The notes under the pieces are model-generated. The model had not been told where the DNA came from and searched no databases. It was given only the letters and a program-made list of their open reading frames with translations. 43,892 nt of DNA, taken from IMG/VR virus record IMGVR_UViG_3300023179_003210, positions 1 to 43,892 of that record; one strand, written 5' to 3'. This DNA is from a virus. This document shows, in pieces, positions 32,537 through 40,621 of this stretch (position 1 is its first letter; every line of letters starts with the position of its first letter). The position numbers and the translations under genes were made by a program.

Positions 32537-32947
32537 ATGAGCACAGAAAATACAGAAGTCGATGTAAAGGAACAGGAAAATAAAATCGAGAAAAAATTTG
32601 CGATTACGATTAAAAAATTAATCGCAGTTGTCGATGGATCAGAAAATCTCAAACTTCCAAAGAAAGTTAAGAAGGATGACCTTGCTTCTATCGTTACAGA
32701 TTTGTTTAAAGAAGAACATGCTGAAAACATCAAACAGACAAAAGATTCCCTTAAGTCTCTTTTGAAACAATATGCAGAAATGAATAAAGCTTTCGATGAC
32801 AAGGAAAAGGAACTTGAAAAGCTTAGAAAACAGAAAAAAGAAGAATTTATTAAAGCAGCCGATGGCTTGTTTAATAAAATTGATAATATCTCCGTAATGG
32901 AGAAAGAATACTATCAAGGACTGAAAGTAGCTACCGAAACAGTTTAA
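32537..32947 (+). CDS. Lysine/glutamate-rich coiled-coil protein
   Basis: 136 residues from ATG 32537 (MSTENTEVDVKEQE). Highly charged, helical, with heptad-like stretches in the second half (FDDKEKELEKLRKQKKEEFI). No enzyme motif. A single-gene unit with its own promoter and a strong terminator directly after it, so it is likely expressed at high level; perhaps a structural or DNA-associated small protein. Confidence 0.6.
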   Translation: MSTENTEVDVKEQENKIEKKFAITIKKLIAVVDGSENLKLPKKVKKDDLASIVTDLFKEEHAENIKQTKDSLKSLLKQYAEMNKAFDDKEKELEKLRKQKKEEFIKAADGLFNKIDNISVMEKEYYQGLKVATETV

Positions 32948-32956
32948 TAGATTGAT

Positions 32957-32988
32957 AAAAACCCCCTAGAAATTCTAGGGGGTTTTTT
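32957..32988 (+). terminator. Strong intrinsic terminator
   Basis: A 13-bp stem (AAAAACCCCCTAG / CTAGGGGGTTTTT) with a five-base loop and a T tract, 10 bases after the stop at 32947. It separates the coiled-coil gene from the DNA polymerase unit. Confidence 0.9.
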
Positions 32989-33000
32989 CGTTTAAATAGG

Positions 33001-33029
33001 TTGCATATACCCTCATTTGAGGTTAAGTT
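33001..33029 (+). promoter_or_regulatory. Promoter abutting DNA polymerase gene 43
   Basis: TTGCAT, exactly 17 bases, TAAGTT, six bases, ATG at 33036. It lies just after the terminator at 32957. Confidence 0.5.
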
Positions 33030-33035
33030 ATTATA

Positions 33036-35624
33036 ATGTCTTACCGTAATGTTTACTATGACCAAAAGAAGTCCCAAATTCACCATTTCACATGGACAGA
33101 AGACGGCTCTCCTTGTAGAGTTATAAAGAATTATAAACCATATATAATGGTACCTGCCACGGTATCATCAAAGGTTGATGGATATGGTATTGATAATGCT
33201 CCGCTGATGAAGCGAGAGTTTGATAACAACTATGATCGTGCCAAGTATGTTAAAAATTCTAATGGGAAGATTTACTATAATCTTCCCCCTACGCAGCAAT
33301 ATCTACTAGACCTGTATTATAAAAAAGATATTGCTGAATTAACTCGACATCCGTTACGAACTTTCTTTTTCGATATCGAAGTTATTGCTAACGAATTTCC
33401 CGATCCAATGGAAGCGAAATTTCCAATCACTTCAATTACTATATATGATACAAATCTGAAAAAGTATTTTACATGGGGCATTGGTAAATACGATGATTAC
33501 TCTTGTAAAGATCATTTAGTTGGAATTGAACCCGAAGAAATCGTTTATGAGTATTGTGCAGGGGAAACACAACTTTTAAAGAAATTTATCAGATTTTGGC
33601 GTGCAAATTTTCCTGATGTTATCGTTGGATATAACTCATATAGCTTCGATGTTCCTTACATTGTTAATCGTCTAGAAACGGTATTGGGTGAAGGATATAG
33701 TAAAAACCTGTCACCTGTCAATAGTATATATAGTAAATCTGTTCAGAATAGATATGGTCAGGAATATATCGAATATGAATTTGGCGGTATTGCCCATATG
33801 GATTATATGGTTCTTTATAGATATTTCACTCCCGGTGAACGGGAAAGCGATTCCCTTGATTTTGTATGTTATTCTGAATTAGGAAGTGGTAAATTGGATT
33901 ACGGCGATACCTCCCTCCAAGAGCTTGCGAAACAGGATTGGAATAAGTTTATTAACTATAACATTTGGGATGTTAAGTTGATGATTATGTTGGACGAAGA
34001 GAAGAAATATTTAGAAATCGCCAAGTTCTCTGCATTTAGCGGATTCTGTAATTTAGATAAAGCATTTGGTAAAACTGCAATCATTACAGGTGTATTAGCA
34101 AAACAATCCTTAGAAGATGGAAAATATATTTCCACACAGAAAGGTGTGGAGCATGCAGAGAAAATACCGGGAGGATATGTCAAGGCTCCCGAAGAAGGAT
34201 TGTATGAAGATGTGGTTAGCTTCGATGCTAACTCCCTCTATCCGAGTAATATTATCACTTTAAATATTTCTCCTGAAACCAAAGTTGCCAAAATCCTCGA
34301 TAAGGATGCAGAAAAATACACGCTCTTACTTTGTAAAGAGAATAAGAAAATGACCGTGGCAAAGGATAGATTTTATGAATTCCTTCGCTTGAAAAATTGG
34401 TCATTTGCGGCTAACGGGGTAATGTATGATCAATCTGTTAAAGGTATTGCTGCTAGTTTCTGTGATACTCTTTATCAGAAAAGAAAAAAGGTTAAAGAGG
34501 AAATGTTTCTAATTGATCAACAATTAGAAACCATGGAAGAGGGAACGGCAGAATATAAGAGATTGAAAACGCTTTCTTCACAGAAGGATGTTGAACAATA
34601 TCTTTATAAGATTTTGTTGAATTCTACTTACGGTGCTTTTGCCAATAGATTCTTTGCTCTATATGAGTTGGATGTGGCAACCTCTGTAACAACCACAGGG
34701 CAAGCCATGATTAAAAAGAGTGCGCAAATTATTAATGACTACATTGCTTCTGAATGGGGTATTGATAAAAAAGATAGAGTCGTATTTTCCGATACCGATT
34801 CTGTAGGTGTTACTATTAAGGATATTGTCGAAAAACACAATCTTGTAATTTTTGACGAAGACAAGAACCTTACCAAAGAGTTTAATATTATTGAGAATAA
34901 AATCTCTGATCATCTTAATTCTGAGATTAATAAATGGTCTAAAGAGAAATTAAACTCTGCTGATTCTCGTTTCTTCTTTAAGAGAGAAAGTGTTTGCCCA
35001 AAAGCTATGTGGATGGGTAAGAAACATTACGTAATGTATATTCTAAACAAAGAAGGCAAGAAGATGAATAAGTTTAAATATTCAGGAGTTCGTCTTGCCA
35101 AGTCTACTTTATCTGATAAAGCAAAGGATATTTCTAAGAAGATTGTAGAGATTATCATGGGTACTAAAGATCAAAAGATAGCAGATCAAATGATCTTTGA
35201 TGCATATGAAGAATTTAAGGCGTTCGGAGTTAATGATATTGCAGAACGAGGGGGTATAAAAGTACTGAATAAATGGGACACTAAAAATAACGGGTTAGTA
35301 TGTGCAAAAGGCACAACTCGTTCTGCAAAACTTAGCATCTTTCACAACGAATTATTAAAAATGAATAATCTTGAAAATGTCTATAGAAAAATAGAAAATG
35401 GATCAAAGATAAAGATGTTACACATTAAGGATAATAAATATAACCTTGAAGGTATTGCATACCAAGATAAGTTGCCAGCGGAATTTGGAGTAGAACCTGA
35501 TTATGAGAAAATGTTTTTCTATGATATCATAAAAAGCTTACAACCCGTATATGATGCTCTTACATGGAAGATGCCCAACCCTAAATTACAATATGAAACA
35601 ACGCTTGAAGAATTATTTGGTTAA
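33036..35624 (+). CDS. 43: Family B DNA polymerase gp43
   Basis: An 862-residue polymerase (T4: 898). Exonuclease motif I FFFDIEVI (D113, E115), Exo II YNSYSFDVPYI, polymerase motif A SFDANSLYPSN (D397), motif B KILLNSTYGAF and motif C VVFSDTDSVG (D586, D588). All catalytic residues are present, so both replication and proofreading should be active. The C terminus (NPKLQYETTLEELFG) has the shape of a clamp-binding peptide. Gene 35593 starts within its last bases. Confidence 0.96.
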   Translation: MSYRNVYYDQKKSQIHHFTWTEDGSPCRVIKNYKPYIMVPATVSSKVDGYGIDNAPLMKREFDNNYDRAKYVKNSNGKIYYNLPPTQQYLLDLYYKKDIAELTRHPLRTFFFDIEVIANEFPDPMEAKFPITSITIYDTNLKKYFTWGIGKYDDYSCKDHLVGIEPEEIVYEYCAGETQLLKKFIRFWRANFPDVIVGYNSYSFDVPYIVNRLETVLGEGYSKNLSPVNSIYSKSVQNRYGQEYIEYEFGGIAHMDYMVLYRYFTPGERESDSLDFVCYSELGSGKLDYGDTSLQELAKQDWNKFINYNIWDVKLMIMLDEEKKYLEIAKFSAFSGFCNLDKAFGKTAIITGVLAKQSLEDGKYISTQKGVEHAEKIPGGYVKAPEEGLYEDVVSFDANSLYPSNIITLNISPETKVAKILDKDAEKYTLLLCKENKKMTVAKDRFYEFLRLKNWSFAANGVMYDQSVKGIAASFCDTLYQKRKKVKEEMFLIDQQLETMEEGTAEYKRLKTLSSQKDVEQYLYKILLNSTYGAFANRFFALYELDVATSVTTTGQAMIKKSAQIINDYIASEWGIDKKDRVVFSDTDSVGVTIKDIVEKHNLVIFDEDKNLTKEFNIIENKISDHLNSEINKWSKEKLNSADSRFFFKRESVCPKAMWMGKKHYVMYILNKEGKKMNKFKYSGVRLAKSTLSDKAKDISKKIVEIIMGTKDQKIADQMIFDAYEEFKAFGVNDIAERGGIKVLNKWDTKNNGLVCAKGTTRSAKLSIFHNELLKMNNLENVYRKIENGSKIKMLHIKDNKYNLEGIAYQDKLPAEFGVEPDYEKMFFYDIIKSLQPVYDALTWKMPNPKLQYETTLEELFG

Positions 35625-35880
35625 TATTAAACGGATATATAATATTATATTCGAAAACAGAGATTTAACCGATATCCAAAATGATTATTATTTAAATAAA
35701 TGGATTAGTAAATCTGAATTAGAGAAATTATTCGAATTTGAAAAAATACAGTTATTACAGGCATATAAAGAGAAAGAGCAAGAATCTATAGATTTGTTGA
35801 AAAGTTTCAATATGAATTCCTTATCTAATTATGAAGCATTGGAAAGAAAATATCAAGGTAGTTTAAAAAAGAAGCAATAA
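35593..35880 (+). CDS. Hypothetical protein, 95 aa, overlapping gene 43
   Basis: 95 residues from the ATG at 35593 (MKQRLKNYLVNIKRIYN); an ATG at 35551 would overlap gene 43 much further. Helical, basic and rich in K/E (LLQAYKEKEQESIDLLKSF). No family recognised. Coupled to the polymerase gene by a 32-base overlap. Confidence 0.55.
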   Translation: MKQRLKNYLVNIKRIYNIIFENRDLTDIQNDYYLNKWISKSELEKLFEFEKIQLLQAYKEKEQESIDLLKSFNMNSLSNYEALERKYQGSLKKKQ

Positions 35881-35883
35881 TAC

Positions 35884-35912
35884 TTGAAACATATTCACCT
35901 ACAGGATTAATA
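35884..35912 (+). promoter_or_regulatory. Promoter abutting the gene at 35918
   Basis: TTGAAA, exactly 17 bases, TTAATA, five bases, ATG at 35918. Identical -35 and -10 to the promoter at 27016. Confidence 0.6.
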
Positions 35913-35917
35913 CTAAC

Positions 35918-36325
35918 ATGGAACAAATCGTAGGAATTTACAAAGACATTAGCCAATTTATCATCGGTATTTTGGTTAAAGAAACAGATACACATGTGGT
36001 ATTACGCCGAGCATTATTGGTTAGTGTAGAAAGAGATAAAAATGGTAACGGACTAGTCCCTAACTTTTTCCCTGTAACACTATTAACACTTGACCCACCT
36101 TTCCATATGATGGGATTCTTGAAAGAACAAAATATTGATTTTGAAACTTGGTACAAAAAAGACACGCTCTTGAATCCAGTTCCTCAAGAACTTAACGATC
36201 AAGTTACCCAAGTATATATGCAAAACTTTATAGGAGTGCTACCTCCTAATGCATCAGCCCCTCTACCTGTAGAGGGTAAATCAGAGAGTAAATCACCTGA
36301 AAATAACATAGTCAAACTATTCTAA
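35918..36325 (+). CDS. Hypothetical protein, 135 aa
   Basis: A 135-residue protein. The first ~80 residues (IVGIYKDISQFIIGILVKETDTHVVLRRALLV, read in parts) look like a small beta-barrel, of the LSm/SH3 kind; the tail is Pro/Ser-rich and disordered with a terminal NNIVKLF. A single-gene unit between a promoter and a strong terminator. Possibly an RNA-binding or regulatory factor, but that is only suggested by the predicted fold. Confidence 0.6.
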   Translation: MEQIVGIYKDISQFIIGILVKETDTHVVLRRALLVSVERDKNGNGLVPNFFPVTLLTLDPPFHMMGFLKEQNIDFETWYKKDTLLNPVPQELNDQVTQVYMQNFIGVLPPNASAPLPVEGKSESKSPENNIVKLF

Positions 36326-36351
36326 AAAAAGGCGGCGAAAGCCGCCTTTTT
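36326..36351 (+). terminator. Strong intrinsic terminator with GAAA tetraloop
   Basis: AAAAAGGCGGC and GCCGCCTTTTT pair (11 bp) around a GAAA loop, directly after the stop at 36325. It isolates the upstream gene from the uvsX unit. Confidence 0.92.
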
Positions 36352-36353
36352 AG

Positions 36354-36382
36354 TTGTTATACACTGCGTTATAGAGTAAATT
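36354..36382 (+). promoter_or_regulatory. Promoter abutting uvsX
   Basis: TTGTTA, exactly 17 bases, TAAATT, five bases, ATG at 36388. It begins three bases after the terminator. Confidence 0.55.
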
Positions 36383-36387
36383 TATAC

Positions 36388-37413
36388 ATGTCGAAATTAC
36401 TCGAAAAGTTAAGAAAAAATACCATTGTTGATGCTCAATTATTAAAAAATAGCAAATATTTTGATGAAGGAAAATTCATCGCGACCCGTGTTCCATTGCT
36501 CAATCTAGCCCTGTCAGGAAAGATTCGTGGAGGGGGTCTTCCTAAAGGAATCGTACAGATTGCCGCTCCACCTAAACATTTCAAAACTAACTTCATGTTA
36601 GAATTGATGTTAGGTTTCCAAAATGATCCAGATAATGCGAATCAAGACTATATCATCGTTCTATATGATAGTGAATTAGGATCAACTCCTAGCTATTATG
36701 AGAAAATGGGGCTTGATACTAGTAAGATTGATCATCGTCCTATTAAGTCGGTTGAAGAACTTCGTTCAGATATTGCAAATCTTTTAAATGATATATCAGA
36801 AGGTGACAGAGTTCTAATTTGCGTTGACTCCATCGGTATGCTTCGCTCTAACAAGGAAACAGAAGATGCTAAATCCGGTCATGATGCTGCTGATATGACA
36901 AGAGCAAAGGCTTTGAATTCCTTGTTCCGAATCATTACTGCTGAATCTGCTATTAAGCAAATTCCGATTGTTATTATTAATCACTCATATGGAACCCTAG
37001 AAATGTTCTCTAAGGAAGTTGCCAGCGGTGGTCGTAAGACACAATATGCTGCTCATACCCTTCTATTCATTACAAAGGCACAGGATAAGGAGAAAGAAGA
37101 CGGTAAAGACGTTCTTAAGGGATTCCGATTCACGCTACGTGCGGGCTTATCGAGATATGTTAAGGAAAATGCTACATTCCCTATTACAGTGCATTTTGGT
37201 GAAGGAGTTGATCCTTTTTCAGGATTGTTTGACTTGGCCTTAGACTTGGGTTACATTATCCCACAGAAACAAGGCTGGTACAAGATGAAAGATTGGACAG
37301 AAGATAAAAAACAAGTTAGACGGGCAGACCTTGAAGAAGATGAAGACGTAATGAATGCGCTTCTAGATGATGACTCTTTCTGTGCAGCCGTAGAAAAAAT
37401 ATACAGTTTATAA
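36388..37413 (+). CDS. uvsX: UvsX, RecA-like recombinase
   Basis: A 341-residue RecA/UvsX-family recombinase (T4 UvsX: 391). The N-terminal start LLEKLRKNTIVDAQLLKNSK, then Walker A APPKHFKTN (K66, T67; T4 has GPSKSFKSN), Walker B VLICVDSIGML, and a DNA-binding L2-type loop after IVIINHSYG. It drives strand invasion in recombination-dependent replication with UvsY and gp32. First gene of a unit that also carries gp41. Confidence 0.92.
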   Translation: MSKLLEKLRKNTIVDAQLLKNSKYFDEGKFIATRVPLLNLALSGKIRGGGLPKGIVQIAAPPKHFKTNFMLELMLGFQNDPDNANQDYIIVLYDSELGSTPSYYEKMGLDTSKIDHRPIKSVEELRSDIANLLNDISEGDRVLICVDSIGMLRSNKETEDAKSGHDAADMTRAKALNSLFRIITAESAIKQIPIVIINHSYGTLEMFSKEVASGGRKTQYAAHTLLFITKAQDKEKEDGKDVLKGFRFTLRAGLSRYVKENATFPITVHFGEGVDPFSGLFDLALDLGYIIPQKQGWYKMKDWTEDKKQVRRADLEEDEDVMNALLDDDSFCAAVEKIYSL

Positions 37414-37414
37414 C

Positions 37415-37516
37415 ATGGATAAAAACCCTTTTCATTTTGAAGATTTATATATGTTGAAAGATGTTAGAGACTATCGTATCCTTCCTCCTAAAAAGAATTT
37501 AGGATTTAATACTTAA
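37415..37516 (+). CDS. Very small hypothetical protein, 33 aa
   Basis: 33 codons, MDKNPFHFEDLYMLKDVRD then YRILPPKKNLGFNT, between uvsX (one base after its stop) and the next gene (TAATG overlap). The tight coupling and non-random composition support expression. Too short to place in a family. Confidence 0.5.
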   Translation: MDKNPFHFEDLYMLKDVRDYRILPPKKNLGFNT

Positions 37517-37818
37517 TGATTGAAGCAACTATATCATATATAGGGACGTTTATAGATCGTCCCAACATAATACGCTTTACCTTTGCAGAAGATGATATTG
37601 CAATGGAAAGTAAAAATGAAACAACTGGTAAATTTGAAAAAATTACCGTTGGTCAATTATATGATATATTCTCCAAGAAAAACGAGTATATTCGTGATGC
37701 ATCTGATCCAGAGGATCGCATTGATGGCTCATTTTTTGAAGAATGGTTTTATCAAAAGCATATAGCCGATAAACATTTCAGAGACAAAATAACCAACCAA
37801 ACATTCCGACAAATTTAA
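37516..37818 (+). CDS. Hypothetical protein, 100 aa
   Basis: A 100-residue protein starting MIEATISYIGTFIDRPNIIRF. Looks like a small alpha/beta protein with an acidic face. It sits between uvsX and gene 41, where T4 carries gene 40, but I see no convincing similarity to gp40. TAATG overlaps on both sides. Confidence 0.55.
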   Translation: MIEATISYIGTFIDRPNIIRFTFAEDDIAMESKNETTGKFEKITVGQLYDIFSKKNEYIRDASDPEDRIDGSFFEEWFYQKHIADKHFRDKITNQTFRQI

Positions 37819-39155
37819 TGGCTAAAATTGATTTAGATTTTTTTGAGAAAATCATATTTTATAATATCCTTAAAAAAGATTGCACTTTCCTAGCATCATG
37901 TATTGATCATCTGGATAAAGAGTTATTTAAAGATAAAGATATAGGCATAATCGTCAATATCATCAAGGATTTCTATTTAGAAAATTCCACTACCCCGACA
38001 CTTACAGAACTTAAGGTAAGGGTAATGACTGCTCAAGCCAAAACGCATCTTGAAAATGCTATCAAGACAATCAGATCGCTTGATAGTGAATATAATGAAG
38101 ATGAATTAATCCGTAATACGGAACATTTTTTAAGACAGCGGAAAATTGAATTATTATTAAATAAGACAATTGATCAAAAAATTACTGATAAACAAGTTGA
38201 TTTAGAAAGCTTCCAAAAAGAAAGTGAACAGATTCATGCAATATCTTTAATTGATAATCTTGGATTAGAATACTTTGCAGAAATTGATAGAGTTACTGAT
38301 TACTTTAATCAAACTGATAATATTTTTTCATCAGGTTATGTTGGATTTGATCAAGCTATTGGTGGGGGATTCTTCCATGAAGGAAAACAGTTTGGCGTAA
38401 TTGGAGGGGAAACAAACGTAGGTAAATCTATCTGTTTAGCCAATATTGTAGTCAATGTATTATTACAAAATAAAAATGTATTATTGTATACATTAGAAAT
38501 GTCTGAAATGCGATATGCCAAACGTATATCTGCTATTTTAACAGGTATTGCATTAGCAAACTTACCAAGCAGCGTTGATAATTTTAAAGAATATATCAAC
38601 AATTTCATTCGAGAACATATGTCTCGGTTGATAATTAAAGAGTTTCCTACCAAAAGTGTGTCTGCAAAGACGTTGTTAGCACATGCGGGCTTGTTAAAGA
38701 GGCGCAAAGCGTTTCAACCAGACTTTATAGCCTTTGACTATCATGCGCTTTTAAAGCCATCTGTGACGCAAGCATCGAAGCATACAGAAATGCAGTTTAT
38801 TACACAAGAATGCCGTGGATTGACTTATCTACTAGGTGCTCCCGGTTGCAGCGTAGCACAACTTAATAGAGGCGCACATAAACAGGAATCTCCCGGTTTA
38901 AATTCTGTGTCGGGATCATGGGATATGATTTCTGATGAAGATTGGCATGTGAATATTTGGCAAACTGATATTGATCGTGAACAGAATATTCTTCGCTACA
39001 TTGGCGAAAAAGCTAGAGACGGTGCAAAAGGATACTCCGATTTTTGGACTATCGACTATGATACCTTAAAGTTGACAGAAAACGAACAAGCGTCTAGGGA
39101 TGTGCCACAAGTGGATAGAGAAATGACTAGTTTCACCTTTGAGGAATTGCATTGA
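37818..39155 (+). CDS. 41: DnaB-type replicative helicase gp41
   Basis: A 445-residue hexameric helicase (T4 gp41: 475). RecA-like core with Walker A GGETNVGKS (G196-S204), Walker B FIAFDYHALL, sensor-type GCSVAQLNRGAHKQE and arginine-finger region EKARDGAKGYSDF. The N-terminal ~160 residues form the helical collar. It unwinds DNA ahead of gp43 and would recruit a primase that is not in this window. It overlaps the following gene by four bases. Confidence 0.93.
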   Translation: MAKIDLDFFEKIIFYNILKKDCTFLASCIDHLDKELFKDKDIGIIVNIIKDFYLENSTTPTLTELKVRVMTAQAKTHLENAIKTIRSLDSEYNEDELIRNTEHFLRQRKIELLLNKTIDQKITDKQVDLESFQKESEQIHAISLIDNLGLEYFAEIDRVTDYFNQTDNIFSSGYVGFDQAIGGGFFHEGKQFGVIGGETNVGKSICLANIVVNVLLQNKNVLLYTLEMSEMRYAKRISAILTGIALANLPSSVDNFKEYINNFIREHMSRLIIKEFPTKSVSAKTLLAHAGLLKRRKAFQPDFIAFDYHALLKPSVTQASKHTEMQFITQECRGLTYLLGAPGCSVAQLNRGAHKQESPGLNSVSGSWDMISDEDWHVNIWQTDIDREQNILRYIGEKARDGAKGYSDFWTIDYDTLKLTENEQASRDVPQVDREMTSFTFEELH

Positions 39156-39448
39156 TTATAGATAGTGGTGGAATAAATAATTCCATGCTCCCCTATGAAC
39201 ATACAGTACCTAGCCCAAATGAAATAATTAATGAGATTGAGTTAGAGGAAACCATTAATAAATTTGGCGCATGGGTGTCAATTATAACTAATAAACCATT
39301 ATCGTGTGTGTCATTATTTTCAATGCTTAGAAAAGATGAAAATCTGCGCACATTATTACTTGAACTAACCGATCATTCATGGTACAATATCGTATCCTAT
39401 ATGAGCCATAGATGGCCCGTTTTAAATAAATCTAAAAAGATTAAATGA
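39152..39448 (+). CDS. Hypothetical protein, 98 aa
   Basis: 98 residues from a TTG start that overlaps the helicase stop (TTGA); ATG 39185 is an alternative giving 87 residues. Mostly helical (IELEETINKFGAWVSIIT), basic C terminus (NKSKKIK). No family recognised. Confidence 0.5.
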   Translation: MIIDSGGINNSMLPYEHTVPSPNEIINEIELEETINKFGAWVSIITNKPLSCVSLFSMLRKDENLRTLLLELTDHSWYNIVSYMSHRWPVLNKSKKIK

Positions 39449-39888
39449 ACTCCAAATTTCCAGATTTTGACTTTGACAAATGGTTAAACCATTTTGTAGA
39501 AATGCTATATACAGTAGACTCTCGGAATACTGATAATATGGAACATGAATGCCCTGTTGACATTCAAAAAGAAAAGTTCCTAACACAGGAACATATTTTT
39601 TATGATGATTTCGGGGTAGATTTCTGTGCCAATTATTTAGAAAATATTACTCGGTTTAATTGTTTCATGAGATATATAATGCAGGAGGATCGCACTTTTA
39701 AAGATTTGATTATTTTTATACTTCGTATTATAGTACCTGCATCTAAAACCCATGAGGATATAGCCCGTGCTATATTGAGAGGAAAATCATATAGAACAGT
39801 GAACGATATGTTGTTCACTCCACATACAGCAACTTGTATTTTTAATACCCTTAAAACCTTACAAATTCCTTTAAAAGATGATAACTGA
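39445..39888 (+). CDS. Hypothetical protein, 147 aa
   Basis: A 147-residue, mostly helical protein with a few cysteines and histidines spread along it but no clear zinc motif. No family recognised. Overlaps its neighbours by four and eleven bases. In T4, late co-activator gp33 lies near genes 59 and 32, but I see no gp33-like sequence here, so no name is given. Confidence 0.5.
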   Translation: MNSKFPDFDFDKWLNHFVEMLYTVDSRNTDNMEHECPVDIQKEKFLTQEHIFYDDFGVDFCANYLENITRFNCFMRYIMQEDRTFKDLIIFILRIIVPASKTHEDIARAILRGKSYRTVNDMLFTPHTATCIFNTLKTLQIPLKDDN

Positions 39889-40540
39889 AGCGCAAAAGAA
39901 TATCTATAATTGGTATTTAAGAGCACAGCGAGTTCATAATAATAAACCTTTCCGATATAGAAAGAATTTCGACAACTTAGATAAGGAAACCTTTTATCCG
40001 CATTTGTTAAAGATTGAGAGAGTTTTTCAGAAATACCCGCATCTGATGCGTAGAGAATTTTTTGATGCTCCATATATTATCTATAATGATGTAAAGAAAT
40101 TTTATGGTTTAAATTTCTTTTCTTCACTTAAAGGATTAACTACCTGCATAGCATATTTCAAGTTACTTGCTCAACAACAGCCCGATGAGCAAATAGATTT
40201 TCTGAAAGAGTCCCTTAGATTTGTTACTAATTTCTGTGCAGAACACGACCTAATGTTGAACCAATATATTCGGTTTAAATCTATCGCACAAAATGATTGT
40301 CTAAAACATCTTAAAAATCATCAAATATCATGGTATTTGGTTATGGCAATTCCGGGGTTTATAAATCTGGTGCAATCATTGCCACGGGACGAATTTTCAT
40401 TATATTTCGGTGAAGATATTGATCTAAATTTCTTGATTTCTGCGTATGGATCGAGTAAGTTAGCCAAAGTATTTCTCGAAAAAAAAATCAGAGAAATTGA
40501 TGAATTTCTTATCAAGAAAAAAGATAAAATACCTAGCTAA
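39878..40540 (+). CDS. Possible gp59-like helicase loader
   Basis: A 220-residue helical, basic protein directly upstream of gene 32. T4 gp59 is 217 residues and also precedes gene 32. The N terminus IYNWYLRAQRVHNNKPFRYRK resembles gp59's 'YNWCMRVSDAAYQKRRDKY', and KFYGLNFFSSLKGLTT is helical as in the T4 protein. gp59 loads gp41 onto gp32-coated forks. The match is by position, length and a short segment, so the name is tentative. Confidence 0.5.
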   Translation: MITEAQKNIYNWYLRAQRVHNNKPFRYRKNFDNLDKETFYPHLLKIERVFQKYPHLMRREFFDAPYIIYNDVKKFYGLNFFSSLKGLTTCIAYFKLLAQQQPDEQIDFLKESLRFVTNFCAEHDLMLNQYIRFKSIAQNDCLKHLKNHQISWYLVMAIPGFINLVQSLPRDEFSLYFGEDIDLNFLISAYGSSKLAKVFLEKKIREIDEFLIKKKDKIPS

Positions 40541-40554
40541 ATTCGGTATTTTTA

Positions 40555-40562
40555 GATAAATA
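40555..40562 (+). promoter_or_regulatory. Late-type octamer upstream of gene 32
   Basis: GATAAATA, followed by G, 59 bases before the gene 32 ATG. The transcript from it would carry a leader of about 50 bases, unlike the leaderless genes elsewhere in the window. Confidence 0.4.
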
Positions 40563-40568
40563 GCATAA

Positions 40569-40621
40569 AGGAGAATAACATATTTTCCTGATTAAAAAAT
40601 AAAATAAATAAAATAAATAAA
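40569..40621 (+). promoter_or_regulatory. A-rich leader of gene 32, possible autoregulatory operator
   Basis: A weak AGGA...TCCT hairpin (40569-40589) is followed by a run of A/T made of tandem AAATA/AAATAAATA units directly before the ATG. In T4, gp32 represses its own translation by coating an unstructured A/U-rich leader next to a pseudoknot. The repeat design here is similar; a pseudoknot was not established. Confidence 0.5.

Noticed and set aside
40526-40553. Intrinsic terminator after the gp59-like gene
   Set aside because: AAAATACC/GGTATTTT can pair but the stem is AT-rich with an 11-base loop, too weak to call.
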